Source: Ficedula albicollis (taxonomy: Eukaryota; Chordata; Aves; Passeriformes; Muscicapidae). Taken from it: DNA of 64,000 bases. The notes below the pieces were generated by a model. That model did no database searches, was not told the DNA's origin, and saw only the letters and a list, made by a program, of their open reading frames with translations. The stretch spans positions 806,001 to 870,000 of the forward strand of contig NC_021680.1 in the NCBI RefSeq assembly GCF_000247815.1, read 5' to 3'. A program made the position numbers and the translations under genes. Of this stretch, positions 28,151 to 42,300 are shown piece after piece (position 1 is the first letter of the stretch; the number at the start of each line of letters is the position of its first letter).

Positions 28151-29291
28151 AAGAAAAAACCCATTTTGCCCCAGCTGGACCAGAGCTGTATTCAAACAGA
28201 CCAGTGACTAAACTGACCTGTAGAACCCAAGCCTAGAGCTTCTCCCATCCCTGCTATGGAAGCTGGAGTTAGGCCAAGTGTCAAGACAGCATTCAAGCAG
28301 GCTTACCTGGAACAGCTCTGAGAGATGTAGGAACCCAGGTCTCCTGAACTTGTCTCTTGTGCTTCAGTGCCCTTGACAGCCACCATGTGCCAGGGCTGGC
28401 AACACACCCTCTGGTGTCCCTGCACAGGCACTTCTCCGGGCAATGGGAGCCCTGGAAAACATGAAGCTACTGCTGAGGAAGTAGATCCATGCCTACAGCA
28501 CAGTGCCATTCAGAGCTGCCACTGCAGGAAAGCAGTTAAGGATGTCTGCACCCAGATTTGAGCCCTGCTTATCAGGACTAATGAGTATCCACACACCACC
28601 AGGGCAGCCATTCTGGTGCTAAAATTGCAGCCTGCCTGGGGTGGTATCTCCATACCCCACAAACCAGAGGTTCTCAAGGGGAGAGTTATCCTGCTTATCC
28701 TCAGAGCAGCTGCAAAGTAAAGCTCCACCTCAAACATGGGCATTCACTAACATCTGCATGGGCTGGGCTGCATCTGTGCCACAGAACCATGGGTGGGCTG
28801 ATAAAACCCACCAGGCTCCTGAAAGGCCTCTCCCTCCCCTATTCCCCATGCTTTAAGCTGCAGTCAAACAGAGCATAACTCCTTTTAAGACTTGCAGGTG
28901 TGTTTCTGAATCTGGCTGGGCAGCTTGTGCTGGTGAGAGGGAACAAGATTGTCTCTGGAATCCTTTGTGCTGCAGCTCTCTGTGCACAATAGGCTCCCGC
29001 GCACTCAGGGGCTGAATAACTTTTCATGCTAGAGATGAAGCAAGGGGAGAGAGAAAAAAATAATACAGGCACAATAGCAAACAAACAGGCAGAGAGTGAG
29101 GTGATGGAAAAGCAGGCAGGAATAGCAAGACTGTTGTGCCCAGACGCTCATTCCAAACAGCATCTCACACATTCAAAAAATCATAACTAATAAAGAATAA
29201 GTTTTTGCCTGACATCTCTTTGATGTGGCTTCAGGTGGGGATCATTAGGACTCAGCACGCTGGCCAGGACTCGAACTTCTGCATAATGGCC

Positions 29292-31037
29292 CCAGACAGT
29301 GGCTGATACCCTCAGCTGCTGCTGGCACAAGTGTTCACTCCTCTGTATCACTTTGGAGTGATAACTAAAAACACAAAACAAAAAACCTCAATGTCCAGGC
29401 ATTGAAAGGGGATCCACGATAGCATTAAGCACTGAACCCCAAGGCCATGTAACACCAGACTGGGCTATGCTGACAGCCACAGGTGAAGGAGCTCCCTCTA
29501 GGTAGCTCAGGAGCCTCACTCCAGGTGCCCAAATAGGATACAATTCCTCCCACACCAAAGCAGTGAGTGATGGCTTTCTCCCTTTCCCTCTGGGTATGCA
29601 GCCATTTCAAGCAGGAATTGGAGATCAGCAGCATCACCCTAACAGTCCTTACCAATGCTGGGCTTGGGCTTGCCTTCCTTGGGCAGCTGTCCTAGAGCAG
29701 CCAAAGGTGGGCCAACATCAGATTCCCACCAGGATGTAAGAACAGCCTAACAAAATCAGATTAAAGGCTTTGTAGGAGCAGTTTTTGTTTTAAGACATTT
29801 CTGGACACCCCTGTTCTGCCTAAATATCAGAAGACAATGTTTTTATCTGACTAATAGAGCTCCTTAAACCACGTGGCCCCAGCTGGCTATTTTAGAACAA
29901 CATTCAGCAGAGACTTTTGTTTCTGACACAATAATTTAACACCCCACTCTTGCTGAGTATTCTCACCCCAGGTATCAGAGCGGATCAGAAAGGCTGTGCT
30001 GGGGAAAACCACAGAATCATTAAGGTTGGAAAAGACGTCCAAGATCATCAAGTCCAACCACTGATGCAGCAACATAACTCACATCACCTGTGATCCTGGA
30101 GCAGAAACTCCTACCTGCCCAAAAGATCCCTCAGCAGAGACATGCAGAGAGGCAGCTTTTCCAGCCAGACAGTGGCTGATACCCTCAGCTGCTGCTGGCA
30201 CAAGTGTTCACTCCTCTGTATCACTTTGGAGTGATAACTAAAAACACAAAACAAAAAACCTCAATGTCCAGGCATTGAAAGGGGATCCACGATAGCATTA
30301 AGCACTGAACCCCAAGGCCATGTAACACCAGACTGGGCTATGCTGACAGCCACAGGTGAAGGAGCTCCCTCTAGGTAGCTCAGGAGCCTCACTCCAGGTG
30401 CCCAAATAGGATACAATTCCTCCCACACCAAAGCAGTGAGTGATGGCTTTCTCCCTTTCCCTCTGGGTATGCAGCCATTTCAAGCAGGAATTGGAGATCA
30501 GCAGCATCACCCTAACAGTCCTTACCAATGCTGGGCTTGGGCTTGCCTTCCTTGGGCAGCTGTCCTAGAGCAGCCAAAGGTGGGCCAACATCAGATTCCC
30601 ACCAGGATGTAAGAACAGCCTAACAAAATCAGATTAAAGGCTTTGTAGGAGCAGTTTTTGTTTTAAGACATTTCTGGACACCCCTGTTCTGCCTAAATAT
30701 CAGAAGACAATGTTTTTATCTGACTAATAGAGCTCCTTAAACCACGTGGCCCCAGCTGGCTATTTTAGAACAACATTCAGCAGAGACTTTTGTTTCTGAC
30801 ACAATAATTTAACACCCCACTCTTGCTGAGTATTCTCACCCCAGGTATCAGAGCGGATCAGAAAGGCTGTGCTGGGGAAAACCACAGAATCATTAAGGTT
30901 GGAAAAGACGTCCAAGATCATCAAGTCCAACCACTGATGCAGCAACATAACTCACATCACCTGTGATCCTGGAGCAGAAACTCCTACCTGCCCAAAAGAT
31001 CCCTCAGCAGGGACATGCAGAGAGGCAGCTTTTCCAG
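29292..31037. repeat. 873-bp near-perfect tandem duplication
   Basis: Copy 1 is 29292-30164 and copy 2 is 30165-31037. The offset is constant and only one substitution was seen (A at 30138, G at 31011). Each copy includes one CR1 tail remnant. The junction has CCAG on both sides. Either a very recent duplication or two alleles assembled in series would look like this. Confidence 0.96.
30009..30070 (-). mobile_element. CR1 tail remnant (copy within the 873-bp unit)
   Basis: CACAGAATCATTAAGGTTGG then AAAAGACGTCCAAGATCATC, an antisense CR1 end. The same element recurs at 30882-30943 because of the tandem duplication. Confidence 0.75.
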
Positions 31038-34000
31038 CAGCCTCTCCCAAAACAGCAGGTTCCTCTTTCCAATTCTTTTTCCAGAATTCTTTATTTATTT
31101 TTCGATCTGCTTCCCTCCTCTCCGCCCCCCCGACTCCAAATTCAAGTTATGTAAATTTTCGAGAGGGGCTGACATCTTCTGATGAAGATGATCCCATCGG
31201 TGTTATTGTGTGGCTGCCAGCTCCTGGGAAACAGGCAAGGCATGAGGGCGGTTGCTGTTTTTAACCAGAGGCCGTGTCTGACTCGAGCGTTAGGGGAGTT
31301 AATGAGCACTGTGCAAAGGGAGGGATGGCTGGCAGAAAGCAAACAGGGAAAGCTTTATTTTTACATTTCATTATTTTTATACGAAAAATAAGCCTGGGAC
31401 CTTAAGGGAGGCGTAAAGGGTTTTTTTGGGTTTTTTTTTAATAGCAGAATTTGTGGCTGGAAGAACCTGCTGAGATGTCCTGTGCCTAAATAGTAGGGAG
31501 GCAGCTGGGTCTCCACAGAGGTTACCTTACTCTTCTAGGTTTCAGCATCTGTGAGTGTGTACACACACAGTACAGCTCTAGGAGAGAGTCCTCCGTGGCT
31601 CACCCCGTCCATCCAACCCCATCCCACGTACAGGATGGATCTGCACAGTTATCTACTCTGGGGGGGTCATAGTCTCCAGGCTGCCCCAAGGAGTCCAGGC
31701 AGGCTGGGAGCTCCCTCTCCAGCTCTAAAGCAGATCCAGTGAGCCACTCGGGGGGGGCTCAGCACCAAGCAAGTTGAAACCAAAATCGGTAGTCTCTAGA
31801 AAAGATGGATGGGGCCAGCAAGCCTGACACTATTCCCCATAAAGCAACAGGGAAGAGGTTAAAAGAGAAGATTTATGGGCATATATCTCTGCCAGAACCA
31901 CCAGGTGATCATGTGTACACATTTCTCTACTCTAAGACCTAATTTTCCACCATTTCCCTTGATTTGCTGTTTCTATTCTCCCATTTCCTTGATTTAAGGC
32001 CCAATTATTTCTTGTCTTCTTGCCAGTGAAACAAAATATTTCATAAGCACTCCTGCTGCCTCTCGCCACTCCCTCCCTCCTTTGGATGCTGGTTTCAATG
32101 CCTGACTCATGCTTCGTGTTCTCTAAAATTTAGAGTATTTTAGTGAACACCTAACAATGATTTTACCATTTTTCTTAGTGATACAAATGGTATTTGGCAC
32201 CAACTAGCTTGCTGTTGGAATTTAAGTGAGTCTGTGGCTGCCACAGCTCTGACAAGTCTCTGCAAAGCAGTCCCTGGAGATTGTCACCTAGGCAAGATTT
32301 CATTATGTCCTTCACAAGGGATGAGCCACAGATCCTGAGGTGAGCTGGAGGTGACTCTGTGCTGAGATAGGGAGGAGGGCAGACAAGTAAAATCTGTAGT
32401 TTATCCAGGCCAGCCCCAGCCTTCCAAGGGAGAGCTGGGAACTACCATCCCTACACGAGTCAAGGATCTGGTCCTCCTCCTTAAAGATACAGACAAACTC
32501 TGCCCTCATTAAAAGGAAAGAATAATGTCACTGGTGGGTCCCCAGTCTAAACTTCTAAGCACCATCAAATCTTCCAAGTGAATCATCACAGACTGGCTTC
32601 TGTCAGCGCACTGAGCATCAGTCCTTCAAAACGTTTCTAGGCAAACACCCTCCCCTCCCCTTGGAGCAATAGTTTTACAATAAATTCCCATTCTTCTTTC
32701 TCCTCTTTGCCCAGGCTTGCATTTCCATAACATCCTCCTCCTAGCTTCCTCAGTCATAACCAAATCTGCCCCAACACAACACAACCATGAAAAAGACAAT
32801 TAAAAGTGCTATTTCAATTTTGCCAACCTTTTTCAGGGAGGTGGATCCGTAATGTTAGGTGAGATTAAGCACAGATCAAAAAAGCGGTTCCTTAGGCCAC
32901 GAGCCTAAGAGAGGGAAAAAGCTCAACATTGCTCTGAATCAAGCTGAACACTGACTCAAAATTGGTTCTCCTGTATTCTCAACTCATGCAGGTCCCCAAG
33001 ATCTTCTTGGGGAAGAAGATTTGCTTCCATGACCATCAGCTGCTTACCTCTACCTGTACAACAGAATTCATTTAGCCTTAATTTTTTCCCCAAAAAACTC
33101 CCAACCAAAGCCAAACTTAACAGCACAACTTGATGGGCACGCAGCCTTTCCATTCAAACACCATTGAAAAAAATCTCAAATTTGAAAGTTGTAACTCACC
33201 AGCTGGCTCTAACCTGGGTGGCTCTCCAGAAGAGACATCTCCAGAGATTCTAGCCCTTCCAGTGGCTGGCTGGAAGCAACAAGGAGGAATCACCTTCAGA
33301 AGATGGTCAGGAGGAAGGAATAGGATGAGTTACTCTCTCCTAAATATTTTAAGCTATGCCTGTTCTCTTCAGCCACACAAACATATACCACAGAACATGG
33401 AGAAGTGTCCAAACCTGGTCTCATGCTCAGATTTGGGGTCAGCTGGGCAGGAGAGCTGGACACAAGCTGGGAGATGCAGAATTCTGTCAGAAATCAGGCC
33501 CTAAAACACTGCAATGGGAAGCCCTAAGAAGGTCAAAACATTCACACATCCCAAAGCAGGCAGGATCTGGTCTTCACACCCACCATGGCCGCTGGCATCT
33601 CATTCACACATCCCATGGAGCCTGGAGGGCAAGTTGAGGCCCACAATGCTGTTTCACTACACCAGACATGCTGCTCTGTTATGGGATTCGGCAACTTCAC
33701 GCCAAAAAGCTTCACAAAATAATTGACCAACAAATGCCACCAGAGTGAGGAGTGTGGTCTTTGGTAACTCAAGAAAGGACTGAGGTTTGTAGGGGAGAGC
33801 AGCTCTATCTGAACTTAAAAAGAAGAAAACTAGACACAGCTAGAAATACCAAGTAGGAATGGAAAACATGAGGAAAAACTTGAAAGACTCTGCAAATTTT
33901 CCTGTACAAGGCCATAGTCTCTTCACAGCTGGGGTTACACAAGGCAAGACCTGCTCTATTTTGAGTATGACTTGGAAAAAGCTTCTGGGACCCCACCTGC

Positions 34001-35199
34001 CACTCTGTGGGGCATCACACCTGCTCTGGACTCCTTCTAAGTTTCAGCCCAGTGAGGGCTTCTGAATTCCATTCACAGCTTGGGGAGGTTTGGGGATCAG
34101 CACCCCACAAGATCTCTAAAATCCAGAGGCCTCAGAGGATCCTAACCATGCTAACTTCATCCCTCCCTTGCTACAATCAGCTCTGCTAACTGGCCTGAGG
34201 GTTAGTAGATTATTGTCACTTTTAATTTATCATGTGGCTGTGGCTGGCTAGAAGCATCACCTCCAGAGGAAGCTGACTCACCCTAAGCACACTATTTTCT
34301 GAAGGGCCAGCCAATCCTGCCCACTAGACCACCTTCCCTTCAAGCTACCTGTCAGCCCAGCACAGGCTGGACAGCCCCCAAAAGCTGACACACCACAGTT
34401 CATATTCCTGGCAAGTACCATCACAGAGCTTAAATCCCTTGAAAAGTATTGGAAACAGTAAAAGCTGACCATTAGGGTAGTTTTATATGGAATAGATATC
34501 CTAGGTTGTAAAGTGTGTTCGGAAGGATCATTACACTCCCCCGGCTGCCTTTCCTCAGAGGAAAGAAGATAAATGTTCAGATGGATGTTCATAGCCCAGG
34601 GCAAGGGAAATACAACATCCTCTGGAAGAGCAAGCAGAAGTACTGGAGAGCAGAGACATGCCGAGACTCCGCTCAGAGCCAGCGTGACCAGATTCCCCAG
34701 CATCCCATCAAACCCAAAGCACCCGTGGCCAGCCCACTCCAGGGCCTCTGGGCCACTCTCCCAGCACCCCAAGTGTGAGGTGTTACAGAATGAGGTGCTC
34801 ATTCACATGGACACCATAGCAGTGTCAGGGACCCAAGATAACAAGACTACAGCATGTGAGCAGTGCAGTGCCTCTGTGTGCCTACTCTGCTGCCCAGACA
34901 AATCCTCTCCCATTTGATTTGACCATTCCACAAGCACAGGGAAGAACTGTGTGGTCCTTGGGGAGCTCACTAAGCCAGTATTCCTATAGGAAACAGAAGC
35001 TTGTGCATCCAAATCTAAACATAGCTTCAGAAAAATAAAAACAGCCTCTACTCTATTTAATCAAGAGAAAAGTGTCTGGAGGGTAAATTGAGACAGGAGT
35101 GTCTGCTCAGATTTATAGGGAGAGGTCTGAGCTGAATCCATCCCTTGAGCAGAAGGTGTAACTGCAGAACCCTGAAGTCCAGCTATAATTTCCTCTGCA

Positions 35200-35256
35200 G
35201 CCTGGCAAAATGCCAAAGGCCCTTTCAACCTCAGCTATTTCATGATTCTGTGGGAT
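35200..35256 (+). mobile_element. CR1 3' tail remnant
   Basis: AAAGGCCCTTTCAACCTCAG followed by CTATTTCATGATTCTGTG resembles the CR1 3' end with its ATTCTRTG-type terminal repeat. Confidence 0.6.
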
Positions 35257-36287
35257 GCAGAATTAATGGTACTCTGTTTTGACACTGGGAATAGGAGGGA
35301 TATGGTTAGGGCCCCAGCAGATCTTCTATCCCTCATCCTACCTCATCTGATTGAATCCAAACCTTTGCTAAAAAAGAGGTCCAGCCCTTTTCCCAAAAGG
35401 AGCTGGTAAAAGACATTTACAGCCTTGGAAGAGCAGATGTCCACCAGAGATCAGTTTTTCTATTCATCCATGGAATGGATCAGTTCAAAAGAACAGGGAC
35501 AACACAAACCCTAAAATGCACTGGTCCTCACATGCTGAAACATTTCTCAGCCTTTTCTTTGCTAGATTGGGGCAGGGGGAAGACAGCAGGGAAGAGAGAT
35601 GTAACTTGGTTTACTGGATGCTCCTAATCGAGCTCTAGTGCCTAGGATCAAAGATTAGTTGATTAAAATCCAATTTCAAAGCTTATTAACTTTTGAATGA
35701 GAAATGCTGCTATGGTGAGCTTACTTGGGCAGGCTATTTCTGGCTTGGCAGAAGTGGCTGGCAGGGAAAAACAGCTCTTTGCTTATCAGCACCCAGCTTA
35801 GACCAGATGAGGCAAGAGGATTTCACCTCCTCAGACCACTTTAAATCAAGACTAAATGAACAAAAGAACTTCCCTTAAGCTGGATATTAAAACCAGCTGG
35901 GCATTTCCCCTTCATGCCACCATAGCTCATTTGAAAACCATGCAGAGCCTTTGTGTTGTTTTGCTAAGTTACCCAAAATTCACTTCCCTGCACAGTATTC
36001 TGGCCAGACTGGCAAGAGACAGCTCTGACATGAAGTCTTGAGGTATCTTCAGCCCACATCCTCCTTGCCCAAGCAGCTCCTTGTCCCTACAGCAGCTGTG
36101 CCACCAAACCAGCTCTGTCCCACTACAGAAGGGGCAGGAAACCCTGGCACTGCCAGCTGGGAAAGGCAAAAAGCCAAGCTGAGATTTGTTTGCCACAGGC
36201 TCTTATCCTGAGGGACATAAATCACAGCTCCTAACCTGAGATCATTTCAGGACACCCGAGTATATTTTAAAGCATGTAAGATACAGA

Positions 36288-36330
36288 ATCACAGGATCAT
36301 TTAGGTTGGAAAAGATCTCTTAGGATGTAG
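36288..36330 (-). mobile_element. CR1 tail remnant (reverse orientation)
   Basis: The phrase CAGAATCACAGGATCATTTA then GGTTGGAAAAGATCTCT is a short antisense CR1 end. Confidence 0.65.
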
Positions 36331-39300
36331 GGTGGAACTGCATCCTGGAGTTTTAGGGTTGAACACATTCCTTGTCCTAAGGACAAATGGGGGTTAAGCA
36401 CTGCCTTTGAGGAGCCAGTTCATCCCCTCCTGTTTGAGCTGATCTTAACACTCCTTGCAGAGTTTCCCAGCTTCTCTGCTCTTTCCCAGGAACAGCAACC
36501 ACAAAGATGAGAACTGCAACACACAATCCCACAGCAAACATTTTCAGGTGGTAAGGACCCATTTCTCTCTCAGGTACAGAGTTTTTCAGAACATCTGGCA
36601 TCCAAGGAAACAGTACTGGGGGCCATCTGTACGCAAACAATGGGCTTCACCTCTCGTGCAGAAGGACTGAGTTTATCAGCAAGACGCAGTCATTGTCTAG
36701 GTCAGCTATTGACAGGGACTCACATATGTGCTGCAAAGGTGGCAGCTGTGAAGCACCAAGGTCTAGGTCTGACTCTTGTCCTGCTCACAGTGAAACACAT
36801 GATGTGTCCTCAAAAAGCACCAGAACAAGAGGAGGTTACAATTCCTGCTATTGTACTTTAAAGAGGGAAAGCCACAGGAAGTCTGGGTGACCAAGTTTGC
36901 TTTGAAGAGTGGTTGGTGACAGCTACATGACAAATACCTTGTCTCACTGGGAGGCACTTCAGTAGCTTCTTTCCTCCCTCCTGCTGTGCTCCAGGAAGCA
37001 CAGACACACTGCCCAGAGCAGCATGGCTGAAGGAACTCTGCTTCCAGACACTTTCAGATCCAACTCCAAACAGCCATCAGATCAGTAAATGACTCAGCAA
37101 ACACTGACTTCTCCCTGGTTCAATTAAATCTTATCTGGAACCAAGGAAAACAGCCTTGCAACCTGCCTCCGGTACACATGAAGTATGCAGGAGCTCTTCA
37201 AAAGGATTCCTGCTCCTGCAGATCAGGCACAGGCTTTCAGAAGAAGAAAATCAGTTATTTCCATACATCTTTTTGCAATGTTCAACCAGGTTCCTGTTAC
37301 ACATAGTGCCTTCTGGGGGAGGAAGCAGAATGGGCAGCACAAACCAGAGGCCTCCCCCATCCCTGGCAAACCCTGAGCATGTAATAATAGAGAGAAAAGG
37401 ATATAGCTGCAAACTTCACCTCTACATGGGCACAGCAGGGATCCAGTCTCTGAAACCAAGCCCATAGAAAACTTTGAACACAGAGAAAAAATGTTGGCAT
37501 AGAAGTGTTGCAATATAAGACATTCCTGCTGGTGGTGAGGCCACTCTTGCCTTAGGGAAAGAGCATTGTGTTTCTCCCCTAATCTGTAGAGAGGTCAGGA
37601 TAGAAAGGCACTGAAGTTTCTTCTATGAGTAAAAAGTTGTTTTTTAAACTACCTCTAGAAAAAGAGGCTCACTCTCCCTGTTATTCAGCCCATGCCAGCA
37701 CACCAGCCCAAAGGGCTAAGGGTCCCCACACAGCCTGGGAGAGGGCCAAGAGGTCAGCAAGGGTTTAAGTGCCACCCTTGAGCTCTACCTTGTGCTCCCA
37801 AGAGCAGTAGCCCTGCTCTCTCCTGCAAGCCTACCTTGTGTATTCCAGCAGCAAGCTACAACTGAGCTGTGAAACAACACTTGGAAGCGAAGGCAACACC
37901 CGATCAGCCAGGCGAATGCTGAGGAGAGGTGACAGTAACAAGAAAGGTTATGTTTAGCCTCACATCTGTGCTGTTTGGAAGCTCTCTTCACAGGGAAGGA
38001 AAAAATAGCTTAAGAATAAATCTTTTACTTGGAAAACATCCAGTCTGGGAATAAAAACCAAGAGTCTAAGAGAATGAGTAATTGAATGGAGAAAGATTGT
38101 GGAGCAGGCGAGGTCAGGGGATGCAAGGAGCACAAAGGAAGGACCACCAGCGCAGGAAGGATTTGTGGGAAGCAGCCATTCTCGGGGCAGACAGGCATAC
38201 TCCAACTGTCTCACCAGGATCATCTTTTGGAGGGGAAAGAACAGAGCCCTGTGCTGCCTCCACTTTGCACAGACCACACTCCTACAACAGGGAGAATCAG
38301 CTCCATTTTTCCCTGGGCTCTTCCGTCCCAAATCTAAGCAGAAAGTCAGTTGCCAGGCAGGAGCTGGGAGCTACTGGTGGAGGAAGCCCAGTGCAGAAGA
38401 CATGAAAAGTCACTGAATCTGGGTCCCAGTTTGGAGCCAGCCACTCCACAATATCCTAACATCATGAAATCCACCTGCATCTCCTCTGAAATGCCCCAGT
38501 CCTTCCTTCTCTATCCTCACTCAACCCCACCTTAATCACATCCTACTGTGGCAGCAAGTGCCCGCCCAGGAGTAGAAAGGTACGCGCCGTTTGCTCAGGA
38601 CCATATCGTTGCATCACACATTCCCATCTAGTCTTCCAGTGCCCAGGAGCCTCCAGGAGCCAACATCATGGCAGCAACAGGATCCTTCTCTGCCTACTCC
38701 AGTCCCAAGAAAGCAGCACCATGCTTGGTTAAAATGCCAGACAAATATCCAGGCCACACAATCCAGCTCCAGACAAGCTTGCTAGGGATATTTCCCCATT
38801 ACTGCTTCAGTGTGAGAGATCCGAGTCCCACTGCAATACAGGTGGTTGCAAATCCAATTTCCTTCCCCAAAAAATGAGGCATGTTTGCACCTGCCTCAAC
38901 CCCCCTGCACCCTGCATAAGAATGGAGTGACCAGCTGAGCAATGAGTGCAAAGCCCACATGGCATTAATCCTCCACGTTCATATCAGAAATCTAAATCTC
39001 TAATTTACTTCATCATGAAGTCACTTAAATGTAAGGATCACTCCTGTATTTATTTCTGTATTTATTTTCTGGTTGCAGATATAATTGTTATACTAACAGT
39101 GCCTTAGTTGTGATTATAAATACCCAAACTCCCATGCCTATGCATGTGCAGGCACGCATCCACACACGTTCATTCTTCTTCCTCTTGAGAAATGGGTCTG
39201 TTCCGCTTTCTTCTGCTACTGATAAAATATTGATTAGGGAATTTGAAAATTTGAAATGATTTAGGAGTCCCTGGATGGGAAACGTAATGTACTGTGCCGG

Positions 39301-42300
39301 TCGCATTATGAGCCATCCATCACCTGTCAGCAAGCAGCAAGAAAGTGACAGAATCAATACAAACGTGTCTGAAGATGGGTTTAATTCATTTCCCTTCCCC
39401 CTCAGGCCATGGCTGGAGCATCCCAGCCGGAGGAGGAGGAAGTTTGGTAACACCAGCCCAACCTCAATCCACCTGAAGTGCAAGGGGGTTAACTTCTTCC
39501 TTGGCAGTCCAACCACATCAGGGCCAAGATGAGTGACCTTGACCACATTCCCGGGGGAGCATGGGAAGGAGCAGACAGGAATTGCTAAATCAGATTCTGA
39601 GGGCTGCACTCAGCTGCCTCTGTGCCCTAAGATGCTCTGGGGTACCTGCAACATCCATGGGGGTCACAGCACCTGCACGGCTCCTACTTGAAGCTGCTTT
39701 GATTGACTTGGGCAGGTTGTTATTTGTCCCTAAAGCCTGCCCATGGATGGTAATTCCAGCCTGTCCCAGCACATTTTATGCCATGAAACACTCCTATACA
39801 TTAGTCTGCTTTCAGAGGGATCAGACTGGCCAGAAGACAGTGTGAATCTCTCCTTGCTTCCCTACTTCCCTTCTGCATCACCCACCACCCATGGCCTGAT
39901 CCAGCTCCTTGTTCCTCAAGCATTTGTTGTTCTTACTCTCATCAAGAGTTTTAATTTTTTTTTTAATAGAAAAAAAGACGGGGTGAGCAGAATCCATCTG
40001 TGAGGTGATACATCATCCTCCCGCATTTTGCAGATGGATTCAATTGGCCTGTGGTCCTATTTTGCAGATTCCCTTAGAGCACTGTAATTCACCCTGCAAG
40101 GCATTTCAAATGAGACTGGACAGAGCACCAGAGAAATGACAGGAGTCGGGTGCCCTGCCGTGCTCCCCAGGAGCAGAGAGGGTGCCCAGGCAGGCTATTG
40201 CTCACGTGTGATTAGAGCCAGTTATTCCAGGGCACGCCACAGGAGGTGATGGCAACACCAGGGCAGTTCAAACAAGACCAATAGAGTTCCCAAAAGCTGC
40301 CCCTTAACTCAAGCCAGCCCACTGTGGACTACGTTAGGCAGCAGCACCAACCCTGGCTGTAAAGCACATAGTGTGGCACAAGGGATGTTCCACAGCACAA
40401 GACAACTTTTGACCTGCCAGCTGTGGGGGAAAGACCCAACACCCTGCTGGGTGGGAAGAGGAGGACCTCCAAACTTCCACCTTGACTGGGTCTCTGTCCC
40501 AACAGAAGCTTGACAGACAACCTTCCCTTCCTTCCGACATCTTCCAAGGCTTCGAGGAGGCGGCGCAGGCCAATGGATCCAGAAGCAAGCACTCATCTTC
40601 TGGGCAGCATGTTTCTCCTCTGTTCTTTGACTGATGTAGCTTGCAGGTGTGACTTCTCGGACAAAACTTCCTCCTTTCTTTTAACTCCATTATTTAATAG
40701 ACTTCAAAAAACCCTTAATGTGGGAGTTTCAACTACTGTGACTGTGCAACTCACTCCAGGCACATCCCTTCTACCTCACCATCCCTAATAGACTCAATAA
40801 ATGGTTTCCAAATCCAGCAGAAGTGCTCTATTTGCTGCCTAGTATACCATATAATCTTTTGCAGAGGTAGTATTGATCTTATTAAACCTGCAGCCATCAA
40901 GTCCTCAAATGTGTCTCAGCATTGCTTGCCTACAGCAAAGTACCTCTTCCAGCCCCACAGTGACATGCAGGTGACAGCACCAGCCTACACTGACCCGGAG
41001 ACAAGAGGATTAGTGCATTCCTGAGAACAATTTAATAGTCAGGAGAACCGTGGCTTTAGGGTATTTAATCAGAAGCAATATCCCATCTCAAAAAGAAATG
41101 TCTGAGTCATTTTAACTGTAAGGAACAGAAATTAGGGGCTAATTCAGGCCATAACAGGTACTGAATGCCGAGTCCAGAAGCAGCGCTGCTCATGGCTAAT
41201 GGATTTTGCACAATCAGACTGGCTCAGGGCTCTCAGCTCATGGGTCCAGAATGCTCCCAAGATTCACTTGCAGCTACTTTGCCAAATTTTCCTCACCCGT
41301 CCATAAAGGGAGAAATTCATGAGATTATTTGCACGGTCCTCTCTAAACAAGCAACCCTTCATCAGCACAAAAGCTGAGAGAGGAGAGGCTGTAGGAGGCT
41401 GGGCAAGGAAAGTAGCATTAAGATGCAAAGCACAGAGTTGATGTTCTGAAAAAAAAAAAGATCCATATACACATCTGCATGTGCAGGTACATGAAGCTAA
41501 CCTTTTTGAGGGAACACAGCACCACGGTGTGCTGGGAAGGCAGAGGCACAGAGCACAGTCTAACCAGATGTCTGCCTGACAGCATCAGCACTGGGTTATG
41601 TTCCCAGGCTGCCCTGGCAGCGACATCCAAGGAGAGGACAGATGGCAACTCCACAGTGGAGCATTAGGACTATGACTTGTGTCTCTCTTCTAGACAAGGC
41701 TCTGGTGCTGCCAGCTTACAGCAGGCACTGAAGGAATGGGTAAGTGGCCACTGTCTGGCCCAGAGGTGCTGGGGTGCCAAGCAGAGGGGAGAAGGAGGCA
41801 TGGCTTCCACCCCTTTGGCATTCGTGCTGACCCAGTTGTGTCAGCCCCACTCGTCAGCCCGTCCGTCACCCTGCTGGCTCCTGACAGGGCCTCAGGACAT
41901 GCAAAGGTGGCTACACATGTTGGACTATTTGTCTTCTCAGGTTCTTGGGACAAGGGGGTTGACAGCCCTATTAGTTATCTCACAAAGCAGAGCCCTAACA
42001 CATCCCCAGCGAGGAGGACAAGGAATAACCCCAGGGAATAAGAGAACATCAAAATCACATGGCTCCCAGTTTCCCAGGGAAAGGCAAAGCATCAGTACAG
42101 CCTGAGAAATTAAATCCTTGCAAGAAGTACATGGGGAAGAACCCTGGAAGCTGAAGCTTTCACTCATCACCTGTCATCTTTCCTTAGTCAAGGGTAAGTT
42201 GCTTCTGTAACAGGCAGGGATCACCCCCTTTTTCAACACTGACCTTTTAAGCCTTGTCCTTGTGCCCAGGCTGGAAGACCTAAACTACTTCTGCACCAAC

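Noticed and set aside
27557..28164. Open frames inside the CR1 at 27.7 kb
   Set aside because: The element is a truncated 3' fragment. The frames are short and do not represent an active reverse transcriptase.
29425..30948. Pairs of identical short open frames on the - strand
   Set aside because: They are repeated only because of the 873-bp duplication. One of the two pairs reads through a CR1 tail.
34278..34802. 174-codon open frame on the - strand
   Set aside because: Low-complexity, unfamiliar sequence with no splice or conservation evidence.
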